The translations under genes and the position numbers were made by a program. This document shows, one piece after another, positions 1 to 6,044 of a DNA stretch of 6,055 nucleotides (position 1 is its first letter; every line of letters starts with the position of its first letter). Source of the DNA: a bacterium UBP2_UBA4780 (GTDB lineage Bacteria > Edwardsbacteria > AC1 > EtOH8); the NCBI GenBank assembly GCA_002403115.1, contig DHHE01000194.1, positions 1 through 6,055 on the forward strand, given 5' to 3'. The notes beneath the pieces were generated by a model, which did no database searches, was not told the origin of the DNA, and was given only the letters and a program-made list of their open reading frames with translations.

Positions 1-1
1 C

Positions 2-34
2 CAGGGCGGGCGGCTGAGGGCGTACTTGGACTAG
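2..34 (+). CDS. Possible 3' end of an upstream plus-strand gene (partial)
   Basis: The frame starting at base 2 reads QGGRLRAYLD and then a TAG stop at 32-34. It lies about 40 bp before a strong terminator hairpin that has a T-run on its plus-strand side, which is the expected layout for the end of a gene entering from the left edge. Ten codons are far too few to identify a family. Another forward frame is also open here, so the assignment rests on position and on the protein-like tail. It could equally be non-coding. Confidence 0.3.
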   Translation, partial: QGGRLRAYLD

Positions 35-75
35 CGATACTATTTCTCGACACGGAACTCCACGGAAAATCATTG

Positions 76-113
76 AAGAGAAAACCCCGCAGGAATGCGG
101 GGTTTTCTCTTTT
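76..113. terminator. Bidirectional rho-independent terminator
   Basis: The left arm at 76-90 pairs perfectly with 97-111 (15 bp) around a 6-base loop (AGGAAT). The core is CCCCGC/GCGGGG, flanked by an A-tract on one side and a T-tract (TTTTCTCTTTT) on the other. Read on the minus strand, the core stem is followed by TTTTCTCTT, so the hairpin can end transcripts from either side. It begins about 20 bp past the stop of the minus-strand hydrolase gene and so closes the four-gene operon. It may also serve a convergent gene ending near base 34. Confidence 0.9.
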
Positions 114-131
114 CACGTCGTTCCTTCGACC

Positions 132-965
132 CTACTTTATAGAGGCGGCGAAGCCTCGCAGGGCTTTTTCATAGTCCTCCGAGTATTCCTCCGGTACGTA
201 ATTGTGGTCCCCGCCCGGCACCACCAGAAGCTTCTTGGGGGACCGCGCCGCCCGGAAAAGCGCCTGCCCGTGCCAGAGCGGGATGGTCCGGTCGCTGTCG
301 CCATGTATCACCAGCACCGGACAGGTAACCCGGCCGATCTTCCGGATGCTGTTGAACTTGTCGAATGGCAGCAAGGGGATTTTGGTCATCACCCGGAAGG
401 CGGAGACGAATGAGCTTTCCACGATCAGTCCGCCCAGCCTCCTCCGCGAGGCCAGGTCCACCGCCGCCGCCCCGCCCAGGGACTGGCCGAAGGCAATGAT
501 CCGCTCCGGCGGGACCTTGAGGCTGTCGGTCAGGTATCCGTAGGCGGCGTCGATGTCCCGATAAAGCGCCCTTTCCGAGGGCCGACCCTGGCTTGAGCCG
601 TACCCGCTATAGTCGTAGGCGAAGATCGAGAAGCCCAGCTCCCTCAGCCATTGCAGGAAAGGGTAGCAGTTGCCAAGACTGGAGGCGTTGCCGTAGCTGA
701 AAAGGAGGATGAAGCGGGCGGTCTCGTTCTCAAGGTGGAGGGCCGAGATGAGGGCGCCGTCCGCGCATCCGATCTTGAAGGCGCCGGGGGGGTCCGGGTC
801 CCTGGAGTACTCGGGGTGGAAGATCATGGAGTCCGAGACCAGGAGGGCGTAGGCCGCCAGCAGGAGATAGAGGAGAGAAAGGACGACCAGGGCCTTCAGG
901 ATTAGGGCAGGCATCGACGAAATACTTTCCGTTATTCGCTCTTTCAGATTATACGGGGCCTTCAT
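132..965 (-). CDS. Membrane-anchored alpha/beta hydrolase (Bem46/ABHD13/ABHD17-like)
   Basis: Predicted serine hydrolase of 277 residues, about the usual length for bacterial Bem46-like proteins. Residues about 20-43 form one hydrophobic helix preceded by a charged segment, suggesting an inner-membrane anchor. No signal-peptidase site is evident. The fold motifs are in order: YGN at 91-93 (oxyanion-loop position), YDYSGYGSSQG at 117-127, nucleophile elbow GQSLGG at 160-165 (Ser162), HGDSD at 221-225 (likely acid Asp225) and GGDH at 251-254 (His254). The catalytic triad therefore looks intact. Most relatives have HGN where this has YGN. The YDYSGYG and PSE motifs resemble eukaryotic ABHD17 depalmitoylases, but the bacterial substrate is unknown; esterase or thioesterase activity is inferred. 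It is the last gene of the operon. Its ATG overlaps the end of the macrodomain gene by 17 bp and has no clear Shine-Dalgarno, which suggests translational coupling. An in-frame ATG at 914 (Met18), with GGAAAG 10 bases upstream, is a possible alternative start that would keep the membrane helix. Confidence 0.9.
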   Translation of the reverse strand: MKAPYNLKERITESISSMPALILKALVVLSLLYLLLAAYALLVSDSMIFHPEYSRDPDPPGAFKIGCADGALISALHLENETARFILLFSYGNASSLGNCYPFLQWLRELGFSIFAYDYSGYGSSQGRPSERALYRDIDAAYGYLTDSLKVPPERIIAFGQSLGGAAAVDLASRRRLGGLIVESSFVSAFRVMTKIPLLPFDKFNSIRKIGRVTCPVLVIHGDSDRTIPLWHGQALFRAARSPKKLLVVPGGDHNYVPEEYSEDYEKALRGFAASIK

Positions 966-1467
966 TCCGTGCGTTCATGTACTCTTCGAAAGTCCCGTCG
1001 TCGAAGCAAACAAATACCACCCTGCCGATGCTCGGGTGTTTTTCCATGAAGTCAACCGTCTCCCTCATAGCTATGCGGCAAGCCTGGTCCACCGGGTAGC
1101 CGAAGGCCCCGGTAGAAATGGACGGGAAGGCGATGGAGCCGATCCCGTTTCTCTCCGCCAGGGCCAGGACGCTCCGGTAACACCTTGCCAGCAGCTCGGG
1201 CTCGCCCTTTTTCCCACCATGCCATACCGGACCCACGGTGTGGATGACGTGCTTGGCGGGAAGGCGGTGTCCCCTTGTGATCTTGGCCTCCCCGGTTCTG
1301 CAGCCGCCCAACAGGGCGCATTCGGCCAGTAGGCCGGGACCGGCCGCCCGGTGTATGGCGCCGTCCACTCCCCCACCGCCCAAAAGAGTTTGGTTGGCCG
1401 CATTGACGATGGCGTCCACCGCCAGTTCGGTGATGTCGCCCCGGAGGACCTCGATCACCGCAGCCAT
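949..1467 (-). CDS. Macrodomain protein, O-acetyl-ADP-ribose deacetylase / ADP-ribosyl hydrolase (MacroD/YmdB type)
   Basis: A single macrodomain of 172 residues, the normal size for stand-alone bacterial members. All signature segments are visible: GDIT at 10-13 (Asp11, adenine contact), VNAAN at 21-25, the glycine-rich GGGGVDGAIH at 30-39 with Asp35, GEAKIT at 59-64, IHTVGP at 75-80, and the phosphate-binding loop SISTGAFGYP at 116-125. This pattern is that of the MacroD/YmdB class, whose members hydrolyse O-acetyl-ADP-ribose and remove mono-ADP-ribose from acidic residues. Activity here is inferred from the intact Asn25, Asp35 and loop. No signal peptide is seen, so it should be cytosolic. 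The start fits the family, with GDIT near residue 10. The ATG lies inside the preceding methyltransferase gene (13-bp overlap) with no convincing Shine-Dalgarno, so reinitiation from the upstream stop is likely. No ADP-ribosyltransferase partner (such as DarT) is visible in the window. Confidence 0.95.
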   Translation of the reverse strand: MAAVIEVLRGDITELAVDAIVNAANQTLLGGGGVDGAIHRAAGPGLLAECALLGGCRTGEAKITRGHRLPAKHVIHTVGPVWHGGKKGEPELLARCYRSVLALAERNGIGSIAFPSISTGAFGYPVDQACRIAMRETVDFMEKHPSIGRVVFVCFDDGTFEEYMNARNEGPV

Positions 1468-2048
1468 GAGGCGAAGACGAAGCCCCGGATAATCAGCAAT
1501 ACGGTCACGACGGCGATGGACTGCAGGGTGCGGCGCTCGGACCTCAGGCCGGCCAGGAAGTTCCCGCGTTCGGGATGGCGCGGATGGTAGGGCGTGAAGC
1601 GGAAGGCCCAGCGGGGGACGTCCCTCAGGTAATCAGAATACTCGGCCCCGAGCTTTTCGGCCAGGGTCGTCTCCTCCAGGCGGACGATGAAGCCGTACTG
1701 CAGGGCGAAGGCGGCCACGAAGACGAACAGCATCCAGGGCATCCAGGCCCAGGCCGCCAGGCACAGGCCGAGGCTGATGAGGAAATTGCCCAGGTAGAGG
1801 GGGTTGCGGGTGTAGGAGTAGGGCCCGCCGGTGATCAGCTGGCCGACGCCGGGCTGGAGGGTGCGGGTGGCGCCCGAGGCGAAGCCCACCGACGAGACGC
1901 GCAGCAGCTCCCCGCCTACCAGCAGGGCGTAGCCGAGGGCCATGGTCCACCAGGCGGGCCGGGCCAGGAGCAGGGCGGCCAGCAGCAGGGGGATGGGGGT
2001 GTAACTGCGCCACCTGAAGAAGGCCTGGCCGATGCGTCCCGCGTCCAT
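1455..2048 (-). CDS. Isoprenylcysteine carboxyl methyltransferase-like (ICMT/PEMT family) integral membrane protein
   Basis: Predicted S-adenosylmethionine-dependent membrane methyltransferase of 197 residues. Hydrophobic helices are seen at about 17-29, 33-48, two between 87 and 119, and a further one at about 176-195. The family signature is GPYSYTRNPLYLGN at 75-88 (the GPY..xRNPxY motif). It is followed by a Glu pair at 125-126 and GAEYSDYLRDVPRW at 134-147, which in ICMT/PEMT proteins contributes to the cofactor and active-site region on the cytosolic face. Many bacterial members end soon after the last of these motifs; here about 50 more residues carry an extra membrane segment. Bacterial substrates are mostly unknown; known relatives methylate prenyl-cysteine carboxylates or phospholipid amines, and the subtype cannot be chosen here. 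The start has a good Shine-Dalgarno (GAGGAAGGGG) that overlaps the stop of the TPR gene, 13 bp away, so the two are very probably co-transcribed. Confidence 0.88.
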   Translation of the reverse strand: MDAGRIGQAFFRWRSYTPIPLLLAALLLARPAWWTMALGYALLVGGELLRVSSVGFASGATRTLQPGVGQLITGGPYSYTRNPLYLGNFLISLGLCLAAWAWMPWMLFVFVAAFALQYGFIVRLEETTLAEKLGAEYSDYLRDVPRWAFRFTPYHPRHPERGNFLAGLRSERRTLQSIAVVTVLLIIRGFVFASWLR

Positions 2049-2053
2049 GCCGT

Positions 2054-2063
2054 CCCCTTCCTC
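2054..2063 (-). promoter_or_regulatory. Shine-Dalgarno of the methyltransferase gene, overlapping the TPR stop codon
   Basis: On the minus strand the bases read GAGGAAGGGG, ending 5 bases before the ATG at 2048. The first bases overlap the TGA stop of the upstream TPR gene (2064-2062). A ribosome finishing the first gene therefore sits directly on this site, which favours coupled translation. Confidence 0.7.
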
Positions 2064-5000
2064 AGCCGTGAACCGCGGCGGTGGACTCCAGCATGGTGGC
2101 CCGGTGCCCCAGTTCCTTGAGCACCGCCTTCTCGGCGGCGTGGTCCATGCGGCGCTTGACGTCGCGGTAATCGGTCTGGTCCATGTAGATGTTGCGGTAG
2201 GCGGAGACGGCCCCGGCGTAGTTGCCCACCGCCTCGTAGGACTGGCCCAGCAGGTAGCAGACGTCCATCTGGAAGCGGTTGAAAGGATGCTGGGAAAGCG
2301 GCACCTGGCGCATAAGCTCGATGGCGGTGTAGGCCTCGTTCTTGCCCAGGAAGGCCCGGGCCAGAAGAAGCAGCCGGCGGCGGCCCACCTCCTCGTCCTG
2401 GGGCTTGAAGGCCAGCAGCTTGGCGGCCGAATCGTACTTCTCGATAACCAGCAGCTTGCCGGCCAGGTCCAGCTTCTTGAACTGGTCGTCGGGCGCCTCC
2501 TGGATGGCCTGGTAGGTCTTGTCGATCTCCACCTGCAGGCGGCGGGTGGAGAAGCGGCGCAGAGCCTTGTAGACCTCGTCGGCGTCGGGCATGATGCTCT
2601 TGACCTCGTCCATGGCCTCCTCGGCCTTGGCCTCGTTGCGCAGGGCCAGGTGGCTCTCGGCCAGGAAGAAGAGGAGGCGGATCTTGGTCTCGCCGTCGGA
2701 GATGAGCTTGACCGCCTGGGACAGGGCGTCCCGGGCCTGGGGGAACCTGCCCGTCTCGAAGTAGATGGTGCCCAGGGCCTCGTGGATGCGGCCCAGGCCC
2801 TGGTTTCCGGCCTGCAGCTTCTCCAGCTCGGCCAGCACTTGGGGGCGGACCTCGGCGCTGGCCTCGGCCGCCCGGACGAAGCCGTCGACGGCCGGCTCGA
2901 TCTGCCCCACCTCCACCAGTATCCGGGAGCGCAGCAGCAGGGCCTCCAGCTGGTCGTCCTTGGCCGACAGGATCCGCTCCAGCAGGTCGATGACGCTCTG
3001 GCGCTCGGCGGGCTGCTGTCTGAGAATGGCCTCCAGGTTGGCCACCGCCTGGGCGTACTTGCGGCCGCTGATCAGGATCTCGGTCATGAAATACCGGGCT
3101 TGGGGCAGGTCGGGTTTCAGCTTGAGGACGCTCTCCAGCTCCCGGGAGAGCCGGTCGGCCTGGTCCGGGCGGCTGTCCATGACGGCCCGCAGTATCTCCA
3201 GGCCCTGGGCGAAGCCGCCCCGCTGGCAGTAGAGGTTGGCCAGCAGGTAGCCGCTCTCCAGGTCCTCGGGATCGCGGTCCAGGGCCAGCCGAAGCAGGGT
3301 GATGGCCGGTTCCACCAGTCCCGGGTCGCGGCCGATGGACTCCCGCACCAGCGCCACCCCCTCGGCGGTCCGGCCGTTCAGCACCAGGGCCTTGGCCAGG
3401 GCCATTTTGACCTTGGGCTGGTCGGGGTCGCGGGCCAGGAGGCGCTGGTAGACGTCCAGGGCCTGGTCGAAGCTCTCGGGGGAGACCTCCATCAGCTGCG
3501 AAAGAGCGGCCACCGCGTCGTCGTTGCGCTTGAGCAGGAAGCTGACCTTGGCCTCGGCCAGAAGCACGTTGCGGTTGACCGGGTCGGCCTTCTCCACCGC
3601 CTTGAGATCGGCGATTATCTTCTCGGCCCACTTGGGCTCCCGGAGGCAGACGGCCATCAGCTCCTCGACCGAGGCGTCGTACCGCTTCTGGTGGAAAAGC
3701 ACCTTGCCCAGGGCGTAGCGGCCGGCCAGGCTGGTGGAGTCTATCTCCAGCAGCCTTTGCAGGGACTCGACGGCCTCGGCCGAGAGCCGGTGGTCCAGCT
3801 CGGACGCCTTGAGAAGCCCGCCGGCGGCCTTGGTAAGCTCGCCCTTCTCCAGGTATATCTGCCCCACCCTCAGATAGGCCCTGGATCCCTCGGCGCCCGG
3901 CCATTTGATCAGGATGGCGTTGGCCAGCTTGAAGGCGTTCTCCAGGAGCCGCTGCTGGAAGAGAAGGTCCAGCTGAAGCAACTGCAGCTCGGCGTTGTCG
4001 GGGGCTTTCCCCAAAAGCTCCTGGAGGCTGGCCGAGACCTTGGGGATGAGAGTCCGGTCGACCTTGGAGGCGGCCAGGAACGAGGCGGCCATCTTCACCA
4101 TCTCCCCCCGGCGCTGGCAGATCTCGGCCATGGCCAAATGCAACGGTCCGGCCTGGGGATATTTCTCCGACAGCTCCTCCAGAAGCCCGATGGCCGGGGG
4201 GGCGGCCTGCTCGTCCGAACTGAGCCCGAGGAAGATCTCCCCCGCCCTGGCGAACTGCTGGCTGCGGGCCAATGCCTCGGCCAGGGTCAGAGAGAAGGCC
4301 TTCTCCGCGCCCTGGGCCTTCTCCAGCTCGGAGCAGATGCCCGCCAGTGCCGAGTTGTACTCCTCGCCGCCGGCTTCCGACGCGGATTCAAGAAACGGCA
4401 GGTATGACGGCCAGGACTTGGAGTGACGCTTGGCCAGCTCCCGGCCTATGAGCGAGGCCTCGGGGAACCGTCCGGCATCCAGCAGCGTCCGCAGCAGGGA
4501 CAGCATCGGCTCCGGGTCCTCGGGATTAACGGCCACCAGGCCCTGGAGGCCCTGGAGCGCCGCCTCGCGGCCCTCAGGCCCGAGCCCGGCCAGATACAGG
4601 TAAACCCTGGACGCCTTGGCTGACTCCTGGCGCATCAGGTGGCACTCGGCCAGGAAGATCAGGATCTTTGGCTGGTCCAGATCGGGCTTGAGGAACTCGT
4701 CGGCCTTCTCCAGGGCCATGTCGAGCAGGGAGGCGTCCCTGGCCAGCATCCGGCGCAGCTCGGAGACGGCCTGGTCGGTGCGCCCGGCCGACTGGTAAGC
4801 GTCGACAATCATGACCGCGGCCTCGGAGTTGTCCGGGGCCAGCTCCATGATCTTCCGGTACCGTTCAAGTATGTCATCAAGGCGGGCGGGATCAATCCCG
4901 GCCACCTTGGCGAAGCTGGACAGGGCCAGGTCGTACTTCCTCGATTCCAGGGCGGCGTCGCCCATGGTCATCCGGGCCTCGACCGACGACGGGTTCAGCT

Positions 5001-5919
5001 TGACGATCTCCTGCATCATGCCCAGGTAGGACTCGGGATTTCGCTTGTCCGCCTGCCACAGTTTCCGCACCAGGGTCAGGGCCTCGTCCGGTCGCTGCTG
5101 CTGGACGTACAACTGGGCCAAAAACTGCTGCACCGGGATGTTCTTCTCCTCGGCCCGGGCCACCGGGGCCAGTCGTTCCACCACCGCGTCCACCTGGCCG
5201 GCCTTGGCCGCCTCGGCGTACAGGCCCAGGGCCTTGTCCCGCTTCCCGGTGCGGAAGAGGATGTCGCCGTGCCTGAGGATCACCTCGGCCTGGCCGGGGT
5301 GGCCGTCGGCCAGCCGGGCGGCGCAATCCTGGAGGCCCTCCTCCTCGGAGGGCAGGGCGGCCAGGATCCTGTCCAGCAGGTCGTAGCCCGGCAGGGGCTG
5401 GCCCCGGCGGGCCAGGAGCAGGGCCACGGCGTAGAGGGCGGCCATGTCCTTGGCCAGGGACCCGGCCGGCTTGGGCGGTCCGGAGTACCTTTCTACGGAG
5501 TCCCTGATCTTCTGGTACCTGGAGGCGATGACGTCGACATCGCGGTCGGACAGGGCTTTGAGGATCTTGACGGCCGAGTCGAAGTTGCGCCGGGTGACGT
5601 TGAGGTCGAATGCCAGATCGCCCAGCTCGGGCAGGTGCCCCTCGGAGAAGAAGAAGCGCTCGGACAGATCCAGTATCTCGGCCGAGCGGCCCGGGGCCAG
5701 GGCCATGGCGTTCTTCAGGGCCAGGGCCGCGTCCCGGCCCTTGCGGTCCGCCAGGTGGGCCGAGGCCATGGCCGTCAGCAGCTCGAAGTCGTCGGGGGCG
5801 TTCTTCAGGCCCGAGAACAGCAGCTCGGCGGCCTTGGCGTGCTTGCCCTCGGCGCGGAGCTTGTCGGCCTTCTGGAGGATCTGCTCCTTGGAGAGCATGA
5901 AGAAATCGGCAAGGGGCAT
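2062..5919 (-). CDS. Giant tetratricopeptide-repeat scaffold protein (1285 aa) with 52-residue super-repeats
   Basis: An almost entirely alpha-helical repeat protein with no visible catalytic domain, signal peptide or membrane helix, so probably a cytosolic protein-interaction scaffold. Ordinary 34-37-residue TPRs occur at the N-terminus (TPR position 8 at residues 18 and 52) and C-terminus (1087, then 1154, 1187 and 1225). Between them the period is mostly 52 residues. TPR position 8 falls at 218, 268, 320, 372, 424 and 476, then 547, 599, 650 and 686, then 738, 790, 842, 894, 946, 998 and 1050. Nearly every unit has the small residue (mostly Ala) 12 places later that TPRs use for helix packing. 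I read each long unit as a TPR hairpin plus an extra helix of about 18 residues. Pro/Gly-containing linkers lie near 147-153 and 503-540. The ATG is chosen because AGAGGTGA lies just upstream; a second Met at residue 8 has no such site. It is first in a four-gene operon. Binding partners are unknown. Confidence 0.93.
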   Translation of the reverse strand: MPLADFFMLSKEQILQKADKLRAEGKHAKAAELLFSGLKNAPDDFELLTAMASAHLADRKGRDAALALKNAMALAPGRSAEILDLSERFFFSEGHLPELGDLAFDLNVTRRNFDSAVKILKALSDRDVDVIASRYQKIRDSVERYSGPPKPAGSLAKDMAALYAVALLLARRGQPLPGYDLLDRILAALPSEEEGLQDCAARLADGHPGQAEVILRHGDILFRTGKRDKALGLYAEAAKAGQVDAVVERLAPVARAEEKNIPVQQFLAQLYVQQQRPDEALTLVRKLWQADKRNPESYLGMMQEIVKLNPSSVEARMTMGDAALESRKYDLALSSFAKVAGIDPARLDDILERYRKIMELAPDNSEAAVMIVDAYQSAGRTDQAVSELRRMLARDASLLDMALEKADEFLKPDLDQPKILIFLAECHLMRQESAKASRVYLYLAGLGPEGREAALQGLQGLVAVNPEDPEPMLSLLRTLLDAGRFPEASLIGRELAKRHSKSWPSYLPFLESASEAGGEEYNSALAGICSELEKAQGAEKAFSLTLAEALARSQQFARAGEIFLGLSSDEQAAPPAIGLLEELSEKYPQAGPLHLAMAEICQRRGEMVKMAASFLAASKVDRTLIPKVSASLQELLGKAPDNAELQLLQLDLLFQQRLLENAFKLANAILIKWPGAEGSRAYLRVGQIYLEKGELTKAAGGLLKASELDHRLSAEAVESLQRLLEIDSTSLAGRYALGKVLFHQKRYDASVEELMAVCLREPKWAEKIIADLKAVEKADPVNRNVLLAEAKVSFLLKRNDDAVAALSQLMEVSPESFDQALDVYQRLLARDPDQPKVKMALAKALVLNGRTAEGVALVRESIGRDPGLVEPAITLLRLALDRDPEDLESGYLLANLYCQRGGFAQGLEILRAVMDSRPDQADRLSRELESVLKLKPDLPQARYFMTEILISGRKYAQAVANLEAILRQQPAERQSVIDLLERILSAKDDQLEALLLRSRILVEVGQIEPAVDGFVRAAEASAEVRPQVLAELEKLQAGNQGLGRIHEALGTIYFETGRFPQARDALSQAVKLISDGETKIRLLFFLAESHLALRNEAKAEEAMDEVKSIMPDADEVYKALRRFSTRRLQVEIDKTYQAIQEAPDDQFKKLDLAGKLLVIEKYDSAAKLLAFKPQDEEVGRRRLLLLARAFLGKNEAYTAIELMRQVPLSQHPFNRFQMDVCYLLGQSYEAVGNYAGAVSAYRNIYMDQTDYRDVKRRMDHAAEKAVLKELGHRATMLESTAAVHG
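2692..3729 (-). repeat. Seven-unit exact 52-residue TPR-plus-helix repeat block (residues 731-1076)
   Basis: Seven successive TPR hairpins are spaced exactly 52 codons (156 bp) apart. Position-8 residues are at 738, 790, 842, 894, 946, 998 and 1050, and the matching small residue 12 places on is at 750, 802, 854, 906, 958, 1010 and 1062 (Ser, Ala, Gly, Gly, Ala, Ala, Ala). Prolines keep the same period: 762, 814, 866, 918 and 970 close each TPR, and 780, 832, 884 and 936 close the inserted helix. The units differ strongly in sequence, so this is an old protein repeat and not a recent DNA duplication. Confidence 0.8.
4414..5289 (-). repeat. N-terminal block of near-52-residue TPR-plus-helix repeats (residues 211-502)
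   Basis: TPR position 8 falls at residues 218, 268, 320, 372, 424 and 476, so all intervals are 52 except the first, which is 50. Alanines sit 12 places later at 230, 280, 332, 384, 436 and 488, with no exception. The segments between hairpins (for example residues 345-361 and 397-411) look like amphipathic helices. The block shares its architecture with the C-terminal block but is separated from it by an irregular interval of 71 residues (476 to 547). Confidence 0.75.
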
Positions 5920-5922
5920 GGG

Positions 5923-5930
5923 TCACCTCT
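5923..5930 (-). promoter_or_regulatory. Shine-Dalgarno of the TPR gene
   Basis: The minus strand reads AGAGGTGA followed by CCC and then the ATG at 5919-5917. This matches the anti-Shine-Dalgarno well, with the GAGG core 6 bases from the start codon. It settles the start in favour of this ATG over the in-frame ATG seven codons downstream. Confidence 0.85.
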
Positions 5931-5955
5931 CGTGTGGGTGAAAAAACTCAACATA

Positions 5956-5984
5956 AAGTTAGCACATGGGGCGCCGGATGTCAA
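5956..5984 (-). promoter_or_regulatory. Sigma70-type promoter of the four-gene operon
   Basis: On the minus strand a perfect TTGACA -35 box (5984-5979) is followed by a 17-bp spacer and TAACTT (5961-5956) as the -10. That -10 keeps the T1, A2 and T6 positions of TATAAT. Transcription would begin near 5949, giving a leader of about 30 bases with the Shine-Dalgarno at its end. No other clear promoter is seen within the operon, whose internal gaps are too short to hold one outside coding sequence. Confidence 0.65.
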
Positions 5985-6008
5985 GCAACAATTGCGTAAG
6001 GCCCGGCA

Positions 6009-6038
6009 TTGACCCCAAGGGCCGTTTTCTGCTATACT
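6009..6038 (+). promoter_or_regulatory. Divergent sigma70-type promoter reading off the right edge
   Basis: TTGACC (6009-6014), an 18-bp spacer and TATACT (6033-6038) form a good -35/-10 pair, with TG one base before the -10 (6030-6031) as an extended -10 element. Its -35 lies 24 bp from the -35 of the minus-strand operon promoter, so the two are arranged back to back and could share a regulator. Transcription would be expected to start at about 6045. Confidence 0.65.
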
Positions 6039-6044
6039 GAAAAC
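6024..6044. promoter_or_regulatory. Candidate operator: inverted repeat over the divergent -10 box
   Basis: GTTTTC (6024-6029) and GAAAAC (6039-6044) form a perfect 6-bp inverted repeat separated by 9 bases that contain the TATACT -10 element. Half-sites centred about 15 bp apart around a -10 box are a plausible site for a dimeric repressor. The arms are A/T-rich and short, so chance is possible. No regulator gene is visible in the window. Confidence 0.35.

Noticed and set aside
651..905. Short plus-strand open frames opposite the hydrolase gene.
   Set aside because: They overlap the intact hydrolase antisense, lack a recognisable domain, and have composition expected of a shadow frame.
2857..3636. 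Recent tandem DNA duplication with 156-bp units inside the TPR gene.
   Set aside because: The spacing is exact, but the five units share only scattered structural residues, so nucleotide identity between them is low. This is an ancient protein repeat, not a satellite or CRISPR-like array.
1916..3904. A 662-codon open frame on the minus strand in another frame of the TPR gene.
   Set aside because: The product is dominated by Gly, Pro, Arg and Ala, typical of an out-of-frame reading of GC-rich codons. The TPR frame has the repeats and the ribosome-binding site.
2032..4407. A 791-codon open frame on the plus strand opposite the TPR gene.
   Set aside because: It mirrors the codon pattern of the minus-strand TPR gene in GC-rich DNA. 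Its protein is rich in Gly, Leu, Gln and Val without any recognisable domain, and the true TPR frame explains the region.
132..5919. Reading the operon as an anti-phage or toxin-antitoxin system because of the macrodomain and TPR proteins.
   Set aside because: No effector nuclease, ADP-ribosyltransferase, NADase, pore-former or mobile-element gene is visible, and stand-alone macrodomains and TPR proteins are common in ordinary metabolism.
4639..6012. A 457-codon open frame on the plus strand running through the TPR start and the promoter region.
   Set aside because: It is also low in domain content, is antisense to the well-supported TPR repeats, and runs through the minus-strand promoter and into the plus-strand -35 box. 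It is an absence of stops due to high GC.
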